Assembly (NCBI GenBank): GCA_013397935.1
Contig: VZRN01006399.1
Coordinates: forward strand, 434,001 to 498,000
DNA from: Dasyornis broadbenti
Lineage: Eukaryota; Chordata; Aves; Passeriformes; Dasyornithidae
Direction of reading: 5' to 3'
DNA: 64,000 bases
This document shows, in pieces, positions 1 to 12,000 of the stretch. Under the pieces are notes generated by a model, which saw only the letters and a list, made by a program, of their open reading frames with translations, did no database searches and was not told the DNA's origin. The position numbers and the translations under genes were made by a program. The stretch's first letter is position 1, and each line of letters starts with the position of its first letter.

Positions 1-53
1 AGATGATGGTCTGCAAAAATGAAATTGGCAAAGCAGTAACAGAGGCAAAACAG
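1..53 (+). CDS. SMC2: SMC2 exon (first in window, 5' end cut)
   Basis: The first two bases finish a Gln codon and the rest reads MMVCKNEIGKAVTEAKQ, then donor GTAAGA. It is part of the first coiled coil. The true exon start may lie upstream of the window. Confidence 0.9.
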
Positions 54-3000
54 GTAAGAAAAAAGCTCTGCCTGTCTCTAACCTGCCTTCATGCTTTTGA
101 AAATTGTTTGAAAACCAATTGACACATGTTTGGAAGATCAATTAAAAGAGGTGTATAGTATCTATGCAAGACATTTTGCATTTTAGGGTATGCATTAAGA
201 TAACGTTTTGATAAAATATAAACAAAATATCCTTGCACAGGAAAATGCCTGTAGCATTGCTGCAAGGAAGTATAAGAAACTGGCATTTGAGATATAAAGT
301 AGGACACAGTGTACTCAAATGATTGATAATATTGAATAGGAAAAAATTAAGACTGTTGTCTGTAATACACAATCAGACTAAGAGATTTCTACAGTAAAAC
401 TTAATGGAATTAAAGTGGAGATGCCTGAGATTGTGAAATGGAGAGTTTAGAAGAAACTATCTTCTCCTTAGTTAAATTGTGTGCTCTTCACACAGCTGAA
501 AGAGACAGTGCTTGTTTTGTCTTAAGATTGGAAACCTGCTGGGGTAGTTCTGATAGTGGAGTTTAAATTTCCAAAGTTCACTTTCCTTGTCTCACTTAAG
601 GAGTAAATTTTCTCAGTAAAGAAGGACAAGGACAGCTATATTCTACATTATTTTACTTTGTTTCTTCTCAGACTCTATTAATATGCTAATATGTTACCAC
701 AGCTATCTACAAGATCTTTGGTTTTGTTTCCAAATACCTGTGCCATTATTTTCAAAAGCCAAGGCTGCTTTTTGTCTTATCTGCAACCAATGGAAAATTT
801 TATGAATTAAATGGACAGCTTGATAGTGCAAGCATTCTAAATCTGCACTTGCAAGATTATCTTTGAAGATCTGATTGCGTACTGAAGATTTGCTTACTCC
901 TTATAGGCTCAAATGAAGTTGAATTATGCACAAAAAGAATTAAAGTCAAAAGAAGCTGGAGTTAAAAAGATGGATGAAGGCTACAAGAAAGACCAAAAAG
1001 CATTTGAAGCTGTTGAAAGAATGAAAATAACTCTAGAGAAACAAATAAAGGAGCTGAACTATTCAGGTCTGTACAGACTTCTGTTGCATAATTTTGGGGC
1101 AATCTAGAAAGAAGTATAGTGTTGTGAGTTAACCCTGACTGGACACCAGGTGTCCTCCAGAGCCATTCTATCATATCCCTTCTCAGCTAGACAGAGGAGA
1201 GGTTACATGGCAAAAGGCTCATGGGTTGAGATAAGGACAGGGAGAGAGATCACTTGACATTTATTACCATGGGCAAAATAGACATGGGGAGATCAATTTA
1301 ACTTAATTTCCCAGGCTCTGTTTCATTACAGATTTTCTGTACCTCTTCTCTGTGAGTGGTACAGGGGGACAGGAAATGGGGTCTGCAGTCAGTTCCTCAC
1401 AAATTGTCTCTGCCACTCAGTCCTCCTCAGAGGCAGGACTTGCATCGTTCCCCTGTTCCACCATGGAGACCTTCCTACAGGAGACAGCCCTCCATGAACT
1501 TCTCAAGTGTGAATCCTTCCCATGGACTGCAGTTCTTCACAGACTGCTCCAGCATGGGTCCCTCTCATGGGGTGCAGTCCTTCAGGAGCAGGCTGCTTCA
1601 GTGTGGGTCCCTGGGGAGGGTCACAAGTGCTGCCAGCAAACCTGCTCCAGCATGGGCTTCTCTGTCCATGGGTCTACAAGTTCTGCCAGGACCCTGCTCC
1701 AGTGTGGGCTTTCACCATCCACAGGTTGCAGGTGGATATCTACTACAGTGTGGACCTCCATGGGTTGCAGGGCACAGCTCCCTCAGCATGGTCTGCACCA
1801 CAGGCTGCAGGGGAATCTCAGCTCCAATGCTTGGAGCTCCTCCTCCCTGTCTTTCACTGGCCTTGGAGTCTGCAGGGCTGTTCCTCTCACATTTTCTCAC
1901 TCTTTCCAGGCATTGCAGATAGGTTTAGCTTTTTTTCCCCTTCTATGATACATTATCCCACAGGCTTTAACCACCATCAGTGATGGTCTTGGCCAGTGGT
2001 GGGTCATCTTAGAGCAGGCTGGAGGACACAGAAGCACAGCAAAACAAAAAATGTATGCTCCGCTTCCCAACAGGAGCCAATGTTGAGTGACTTCCTGTGA
2101 AGTAGGACCTCAGTATGTGTAAACGCATGTTTTGGAAGACAAAGGCCTTAATAAGGGATGCTCCCTCCCCTCCTCCTTTCTCTTAGCTTTTACTCCTGAG
2201 CACACCCTCATAACAGTATGGAATATCCCTTGGACCCCATATCCTGACTATGTCCCCTCCCAGCTTCTTGCCCACCCACAGCCTTCTGGCTTTTGGAAGA
2301 GGGACTAGAAGGGCAGCCTTGGTGCTGTGCCAGCATGCTCAGCTGTAGCCAAGACTGTGTTACATCTATATCTTTCTGCTAGAAACACAAAGAACAGCAC
2401 TATGAAGGCTGCAGTGGGCGGTGTTAACTCCATCTAGATCAGACCCAGTGCAGGAAGAAAATGAAAAATCAAGTATGCTGCTTTCATGCATAAAGAAATT
2501 TTTCTGGTCTAAGCTCTGCAAACTCTTAAACTTCCACAGAAAGTAGCTTAAAATAATTTGATTTTTATAAGCTTTGGGACAAATGTTTTGAAGTTTCATG
2601 GCAAAATTCCAGCTAAAATTTAGATGGAAAAAGTGAATGACATCCCTATTGCTTCTTGATTTTCTGTACCTAAAACACTTCTTACAGTTTGTTTCTCTTG
2701 CCAGGTCACATTTGTTTCAGACACTACTCAAAACTGTTAACTGATACTTCAGAATAACCTTTAGAGAAGCACATTACACTTTAGACTTTTTCTTTGCCTG
2801 TTTAGTATTAATTTGCCTGATGGTATTAATTGTTTTAGTCTAAAATTCACGAAGAGTTTTAGAATGCCTTCCAAGTAAGTATTTTCTACATGTATGTAAA
2901 TAAACAGCGTAGGATACCAATTTTTAAGCTAATAGATTCTTCTGCTCTGGCTATATGTCTACTGCTTGTGTTCAACTCTGAAGAAGAGAAAGGAGAAGCC

Positions 3001-6000
3001 CTCCTAGCAAAAAAGAAGACATTGACTTCAGAAATCAGTCGGCTGAGAGAACTGAGTGAAAGTTTAATGGCAAAATTTCCTCATCTACAGTTTACATACA
3101 AGTAAGATCTCAGCGTGATCCTGAAGGACATTTGAAAGTGCTTTTGGGGGCCTTTTACCTGATAATTACACCAGTGTCTTAGCTCTTTTAGTTGCTTTCT
3201 TTTTAGTGCCAGTGAATAATGACTGTCTTACCTGTGTTGCAAAGTGAAGGGGGAGGACAAGGGAGAAGTCAGGAAATGTTACAGTCTTGCAGTCACTAGA
3301 ATATAATAGTATTGTCTGATGGCATTTTCAAGTCATAACTTCAGTAGCTAAAGCCATAGAATCCAAAGTTCTAAACTGCAAAAATATGTCATCGTTGTTT
3401 CCTGCCTGTGGACACAAGTAGACTTGCTCTTTGGAGGTCAGCTCTGTATCTGGCTCCACCAATCAAATACCTGTATGCTCAGGTTTAATTGTTTGTGTAT
3501 GCTCAGGTTTAATTGTTTGTGTAATAGGCTGAACATACTCCTATAACTGTGGAAATAATGGAACCCATTGGGAAAATCAACTGAAAATTGTGTGAATAAA
3601 TCATACTAAAATCAGGAATGACATTCTTTTGATGACTGTGTAACTGACTCTTTATTGGCAAGTTTCTTGCTGTGAAGTATTTAATTTGGCCGTTTTCTCT
3701 GTGGGGTTCTTTTCCTCATAGAATTTAGAATTGCTTTTAGCAGAATAATAAGCATCATGAGTTTTAACTGTAATTTTTTTTAATATGTGTGGGAGAAAAA
3801 CGGACATGATTCATAGTTGTAATTTATACTTACTTTAAGACACCCAGAAAAAAAATGGGATCCAAACCATGTGAAGGGCCCTGTTGTGTCTCTTTTCACT
3901 GTGAAAGATCTATCCAAAGCAAGAGCCCTGGAAGCTGTTGCTGGAGGGAAGCTGTATAACATTGTTGTGGACACAGAGGTAAGTTTATTGCTTTAGTACA
4001 GAACTCTGAATTTTGAGATATGGCTGTATTGTTCGCAAGCACGTGCCTTGTTACTGAATGCTTGAGAGGGATTTGGACTGATGTGTTTCAATTGGCATGT
4101 GCATTGTGCATTCAGTTATTTGTGCATGGTTGGTGGCAACTGTGTTCTCCTAACAATGTCCTGTTGTCTCACTTTACAAAATCAGTTGTGTACTCAGGTA
4201 TGCTTTGTAACTTTTTTTTTGAGGTTACTGCTAAAAAGCTTTTAGAAAAGGGTGAACTAAAGCATCGATACACCATCATTCCATTAAATAAAATTTTGGC
4301 CAGGTGTGTTCCAGAAGACGCGGTCAAGTTGGCCCAAAGCTTGGTATGTAAATAAATATATTATTTACACTATATTACTTCTGTCCCATTTTCATTTTGT
4401 TTCCGTACTAAAAGCTTGGGGTTCTGAATGGTTATACAAACATGAATTTCTGTAAAGTTGGGGGTATATTGATTTTGTTTTCCTTTGTATCCTTTTAGTT
4501 ATGTGAGGTTTAAATGGGTATTAATTTTTCCATTGTAACTGAAATAGTTTTAAAATGTAACAATACTTTTAGAGAGTGTTTTTATCAAAAAAAAGAAATT
4601 AGATTTGAAACTTCTTATAGCTTAAGGCATACTAATTGCTTTTCATTTGATTTCTAGACTGGCCATACTAATGCGCATTTAGCCCTTTTTCTAATTGAAT
4701 ACGACCCTGAACTGCAGAAGGCAATGGAATATGCCTTTGGAACAACACTGGTCTGTAATAACATGGATAATGCTAAGAAAGTGACTTTTGACAAAAGGAT
4801 AATGACAAGAAGTGTTACTCTTGATGGAGATGTGTTTGATCCACAAGGCACTCTGCATGGAGGTAATTGCTGATTCTATTCATATTATAATATTGTGTGT
4901 CTATTGATATGTTTACTGCTCTTGCATATTTTTTATACAAATGAACAGTAACCTTTTTGTTTAGACACATACTGGGAATAATCTGTTTGAGCTAAAATTA
5001 TATTGAGGTGAAATAATATTAATTAGCTTAAGAAAAAAATTAATAACAAACTTTACATGGAATAATTTAGGTTTTAAATACTTCAGTCTTACTTAACTGT
5101 ATAATCCTCTTGGAAGCAGAAGTGGTTGGAATTCAAGCACCTTTTGAAGCAATTCATCATTGATTTGCGATAATTTCTTAACTTATCAAAAGTTAGTTGT
5201 TTGTGCAAGACATGCATGTGCAGTATTCAAAGCCTGCAGAACTAAGTTCTGTAACACAGGTAGCCTTTCTCCACTGAGAACTCTAACTTTAGCCTAGCTA
5301 CCATATCTGTTTTTCAACTAAAGTAAGTCATCTATTGGCACATTATTAATGTTTAGGATTGGCAATTCCTAGTGGTAAATCCACTGGTCCAATTCCAATT
5401 AGCCTGCTTTTTTATTTTTTCATTGAACAGGTGCATCATCACAGGCTGCACCAATATTGTCTAAACTTCAAGAAATCAAAGATGTTGAAGTAGAACTCAA
5501 GACAAAGGAATCTGAACTTGTGGCTGTAGAGAAGGAGTTGGCAAGCTTGAAGAAGGTTGCTGAAAAGTAAGGTTTGCACTGTACAACGTGTATTATTTCT
5601 CTTAACGTAACTGAGTAAATTTAATATAATGAGCTGTTTGGGAGGCCATAGGGCCTTTTGAGAATGTAGTACGCACAAAATAATTCCCTTCCTCCATGTC
5701 CTCCCAATTTAATTACTAAGTTCAGCAGTCAAAAAGCAAATTCAGTTTTTAGATAACACATGCACTAATCCTTTCTTTTGGATAATACAAGGGAAAAAAA
5801 AGGGTACGCTTTGATGTCTGCTTGAAATTGGTTGAAGTTTCATGAAGTCCACTGAAGAATGGTTGTGTTCCAGAAGTATTTTTCGCACCCATACAGGATT
5901 CCAATTTGTGGTCACTCTTACTTTTCTTACAAGGAAATAAAAAGATGTGAAAAAGGAATATCTGAGTGATACTGCTGGAAAGATTTAAATTAACTAATTT

Positions 6001-9000
6001 TAAATATATCTGATTTCCAGCTACTCAGTTACTGAATACCTTATTAAAAGATAAAATAGAAAAATATATTTAGTCAGTTCTGTTAAAAATGCCATAAGGA
6101 GGTAGTGTTGCATAATGCTATCTACCTGCTGGATTTATTCTTTCAAATTGTTTTGACCTGCAGTAGACATCCAGAAATATAGCCAAAAGGAGGAAAGGAC
6201 TTTAACTCTTTTCTTCAATTCTTCAGCCTAACATCTGTCATGCTGCCAGTTGGGGAAACAAGTGATCTCTGAATTGTTGCCAAATTCGATGTGTTGCATT
6301 TGTTTTTAATATGTCAGATCAGGGCTAAATAGTGGGAGCTACATATATAATAACTTGCATGTCTACAAACCTCACAATTATTATTAAAGCAATTGTTTCA
6401 GATTTTCATTCATTTAAGCTTATTTGCCCTACAGTCATCACTGTGTCTCACATGAGAAAGGGAATATAGGCATTTACTTCAGCTTTGAACAGGAGATGCT
6501 GGGTACCCTTCCATATAGCAGTGTGTCACAACTGTCTCCAAAGGTACCAGCAACTGAAGCAGCAATGGGAGATGAAGTCTGAGGAAGCAGAGCTGTTGCA
6601 AAAGAAGCTTCATCAAAGTGCTTATCACAAACAAGAGGAAGAGCTGCTTGCCCTGAAGAAAACCATTGGTGACAAACATGTTCTTACTCTTTTAACTGAA
6701 AACTAATTGCTGAGAATGAGATGGATATCAGGCTGTTTGAGTAGCAGAATCTTTATTTAAGAAAGAAGTATTTTTTATTTTGGAAATACTGGCTTTATAT
6801 TTTGGAATATGTAAGAAATATAGAATCACAGTATACTTTCATAGAGGTGATTCACTTACAGTTGGTCATTCTATTAATAGTAAATTTTATACTCCTATTA
6901 AATGTTTTATATACTTTATAATAAAGGAAAATATGTCTTTAGGGAAGTTTAAAAGTGGATTTAATCCCATGTTTGAGTAATCTTTGCTTTTTTTCAAGCC
7001 ACCTGTTTCTGTAGATATTTGAGGTTAGTAATATAGTTTGCATAACAAGAAAGCATTGGAAAAAAGGTGTTCGTATAGCTAAGGAAAGACATAAATGCAC
7101 AAAATACAGTAACAAGTAAAACATCTTAAGAAAAAAATGGAGAGAAGTGATACATGTCTAGATATATGGGTAATAAGATAAGACATGAGGTGATATCTTA
7201 TTAGGTAGCCATCTGATTAATTACTTCCTGGTCATGAGACTTGACATACTCTTCCCATGTCAAAAAAACCCCCCATATTTTCATGATGGCTAGTTGTCTG
7301 GTTCCATAGCAATAATTGGTGACAACAGCACACTGTCTTAGAATAATCATTGAAATACTTGACTTCAGCAACTAGTGAGTGTACAACCACTTTTTTTTCT
7401 GTTGGAGGCACAGAAAGATTTATTTCAGTTGGAGCTTATGATGTAAATTAAAAGATGAGAACAATGCCCAGTCTCAGTACTCTCTTTCTTGATTCAGCGG
7501 AGTGTGAAGAGACATTAAACAAGACTGAAGAGAGCAAAAAGAAAGCAGAAGAAAAATACAAGGAATTAGACAATAAAATGAAAAATGCAGAAGCAGAATG
7601 TCTAAAAGAACGAAAAAATGCACAGCAGAAACTAGATGATGCCAAGAAAAAGGCAGACACTTCAAGCAAAAAAATAAAAGATATGCAGCAGGTAAATCTT
7701 CACCTTTGTTGGCAGTTTTCTCAATGTTAAAAGTGGCTGCAAAAACCAGAAAGTTTGATTCTCCTGAGGTTTTAATGCTCTCAGTTGTGGGACTTAATAT
7801 ATTACTGTGTTGCCACTGACATAGTCACTGACTGAGGTTTTTTGTTTGTTTCTTTGTTTTTGTGACATTGCACTTTTGCTGAAGAATGGGTGCTTTTAAT
7901 TTTCTGCAGCTTTTACTACATTAAACTGAATCTTAATTCTTTCCATTTAAGTATAACTAATGTATTGGAAAACATCTCTCTAGGAAGTTGAAGCTTTAAT
8001 TCTGGAACTTGAAGAGCTGAAACAAGAACAGGCCTCCTATAAACAACAGATAGCAGCTGCAGAGGAAGCAATCAAATCCTACCAGCAACAAGTTGATGCT
8101 GTGGTGGCTGAAGTGGCTAAGACGGAGGTAAAAATGAATACTGTGTTTCATTATCCATTTTGATGTTACTCAGTGTGATCCCGTGAACCTCACACTACAA
8201 CGTGTATTTTATTCTGCAGACTTGCTTAACACACTCAGTCAGCCTAGGCAGTTATTTTTTTTGCTGCACTTTCACATGTGATTTTTTTGTCTTTACTGTG
8301 CCTGTTATAATAAGGGTCTAATGCCAGCTTTAAAAGAGGACAATAAATGTCTGCTGATTTGCTTTTTCAGGAATCTCTGGAGAGGTCACAGAAGGAACTT
8401 TCCAAGCAAAAGGAAATAATTGCATTACATGATAATGCAATTAAAGACAAATCTGCAAAGATGGTAAAATACAGAGAACAAAATAATGAATTACAGCTTA
8501 AGATTAAAGAATTAGAACACAGCATCACCAAATGCCAACAAGAGGCTGCTGATGCTTCTGCCAAGGTATTCAAAACTGTGCTTTTCTTCACATTTTGTGA
8601 GCAAGAATGGTTATTTCCCTTGCCACTTGCAAAGGAAATAGCCTTTTTTCCTTAAGCACTGTCATATTAGCAGCTCTCAATGTGAAAAGTTTTATCTGAG
8701 GAAGAGGGAGTAGAAATTGTACATTGTAAAAGAGCTTATCTGTGTGGAGTAACAGAGGGGGTCACAGTGAGAAAGTGATCAGTAAGAACATTCCAACTGT
8801 ATGGACAAATTAGATAACTAATTAAAGAAGGTAATTCCAAGATCTAGTGACATTGGTATAGTCCAAATGTAGAAAAAAAGGGTGTTTCAAGTAAGATATA
8901 TGTGAAAGCTACTTTAAAATCTTGGTTTGTCCATAGTTAAATCACACAAAGCATTGTAAAGATATGTACCTGTGCTGTATTGGGGTAGATGAATTAATGT

Positions 9001-12000
9001 GGTAGAGTAATTTCAGAATGTTGGATTGGGGGGATATCTGGTTTCTTTTATTTTGTTTTTAGTTCACATTTAAGAAGGGTGAGGAGAAAGCCCCAACATA
9101 TCCTTTTGTTTACAGGTGGCCAAAATGCTGAAAGAGTACAAGTGGATAGCTTCAGAGAAATCACTCTTCGGTCAGCCAAACACAGCCTATGATTTTAAAA
9201 ATAACAGTCCTAAAGAAGCAAATCAGAAGCTGCAGATATTGCAGGAGCATAAAGAGAAATTGGGAAGGAATGTGAACACGAGAGCAATGAACATGCTTTC
9301 TGACACAGAGGAGAGGGTAAACATTCCATGCTTTAACCTATAAAGACTGGGCAGGCTGGTCGCATGATGTATACAATGAAGATACATATATATAATGTAG
9401 CTTTATAGCTTTTTCATAAGCTCTATTTCTCAATACACCAAAAATAAAACTAAACCTTCATGAGACAGCAGGAAACTTTTTGCTGGTTCTTTTCATACCA
9501 ATCTTACATCTTTGAACTGTTCATTGGCATACTAGTTTTCAAGGTTACTCATAATCTTGATTTTTGGATAGTAAAAAATAACGTTTTATTCCTTCCTACC
9601 CCAGTCCATCCTAAGTTGAAGCATTAGCGAGCTTTGTGGCATCCATTAGAGTATCTGAGAACTATATACTGTGTTTAAAGTTGCAAATCAAAAAAATGTT
9701 CATCTTCAAGCGTGATAGCTTGAAGGTGTAGCAGGGTTGTGTAGCATCAACTATCTTCAGGCTGTTCCAGGATTGTCTCAAAACTGCCCACTGATTTTAC
9801 CCTTCAGCTTTTCTAGTACTATTTCCTCCTATCCAGGAGCATCCTTTCTTCTATGGAAAACAAAACAAACAAAACATGATTAACTTGGAAGGGCAACTTT
9901 CAGACCCCTGTTGTCCTTCCCCTTTGCTGATTGTTGAAAATTCTGATTCTTTAATTTGCAAATAATCCCAACACTTACATCCTTCATGCAGCTAAATGTA
10001 TGCATTGGTTTTTAATCTTGTGATTAATGACTATTTCATAGCTACAAAATGATACAGTGAAGCTGTAAGAGTAGCACAAAATGTATTTGAACACAAAGTT
10101 CATGAGAATCAATCTTTTCTTCTCATTGCACCAGTACAATGACTTAATGAAGAAAAAAAGAATTGTAGAGAATGACAAGATAAAAATTCTTGCAGTTATT
10201 GAAGAGCTTGACCAGAAGAAAAAAGAAGCTTTAGATATTGCTTGGAAAAAGGTATGACACTTGAAATATATCTTCATGTTTTAGTACAGGATCAGATTTG
10301 TCTTTGATTACTGTTTTGTGTCTTTCCTTGGGAAAAAAAGTCTGTTTTCAGAACTAATATCCCTGACCTATATTTAAAAATAACCACTTCATTTCTCCTG
10401 TTCATTCTCACTTTTGAGAATAAGACATGAATTCTCTGAGAATTGTAAAGATCCAGTTAAACCTGCAAAGCTACTCTACCATTCCTGTTTAGAGCCTGCA
10501 AAAATTTCATGAAGGTTAAGACATATTGAAATATGGTCATGTTTTATTTTTTGGGGGTTTTTTTTCTTAAACCAGTATTTTACCATTGTTAAAATTTTCT
10601 TGTTCTGTGTTGCCATCTACAGTGTGGGGCTGTGCACCTGGGGTACTGCTCCTCTTACTGTCAGGATACGAAATGTTGGGATAGAGCAATGTCTGACTTA
10701 TGTTTCTGTTACCTGGGCAGTCTGCCTTTTTACCAGTTCTCTCCTATAATGAATTATAATAAAAGTATAAAATGATCCTTTTCTACATGGAAGTCTTTTG
10801 ACACCTTCTTTCCTGCTGTACCAGCAGAACTTATACTTTTTGGCCTTTGAGAAAATTTATTTTAAACAAGATTAAATTACACATAGATTAAGTATCTGTT
10901 TAATTATTAATTATCCTGCCTGTATGCAGGATATCACTGACAAAATGGTACCTTTTCATTGTAAAAATCGTGTTTGGCAGAAATTAGTGAACTGTATTCA
11001 AAAGCATCACGCCTGGTGGGATAAGTGTGTTTTCAGATAAATCCCTAAACCTATGAAATTTTAATCTGCATTTACAAAGTTGCATCCCATTGCATACCTG
11101 GACACTGCTTAAGTAAACCTGGAAGAAAAAGAGCGGGGAGGATGCCAGTGTGTGTCTCTTACATGGTGCTTGTACATTTAGTAGTCCATTAATTGGGAGA
11201 TCGCAATTTACCAGTTAATAAATCTGAGTTAGGGCATAACCGTTTCCCTGGCTGATAGCATAAAGAAGCCTTCCAATACTTCTTTCATTTGATCCTTCTA
11301 AAATGCTTAGTATGAGGTGTCATGCATCCTTTGGTGTTGCTTCTCTCTTCAGTACAGAGAAAACAAAAGCTAATGTTTTCGCTCTGGTCCTGTATGTGAC
11401 ATGGGAAGTCATTGTGTTGAACAGGGCAAGATATCTCGAGCGTCATGCAGCTTATCACGAAGTTTTTCACTCTTTGTGCTCTTGATTCAAAGCACATTCA
11501 TGCATCTTCTGTGGTCTGATTTGTAGGTGAATGAAGACTTTGGTTCCATTTTCTCAACACTCCTACCCGGAGCCAGAGCTATGCTAGCAGCCTCTAAAAC
11601 CCACAATGACTTGGATGGTATGGAGTTCAGAGTTGCCTTAGGAAACACCTGGAAGGAAAACTTAACGGAGCTTAGTGGAGGGCAGAGGTTGGTGAATTCA
11701 TTTGTTTTCCGTTGTCATTGTGTATATAATTGATATATCTAACTAATTACAATTCTGAAAAGGAAAAAATTAGTTTTTTCCTTGTCAAGTCAGGGACTCT
11801 GCCTCCTTCCAAACAGACTCAATACTGGAAGTACTGTTAATACATTCTGACTTAGAACAATACTTCACTTTAGTATAAGGTAACAAACGTGATTTTACTC
11901 CACACAGAAGTGGCAAAAAATGAATTGAATGGTGAGAAAACCACATTTAACTCTAGGTAGTACTGATACAATGCTGAATGAAATGCTGCTCTCCTTGAGA

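Noticed and set aside
1352..1983. Long overlapping plus-strand open frames, up to 198 residues
   Set aside because: They lie inside the antisense LTR. Its GC-rich repeated phrases keep several frames open at once, and no splice sites or protein homology support them.
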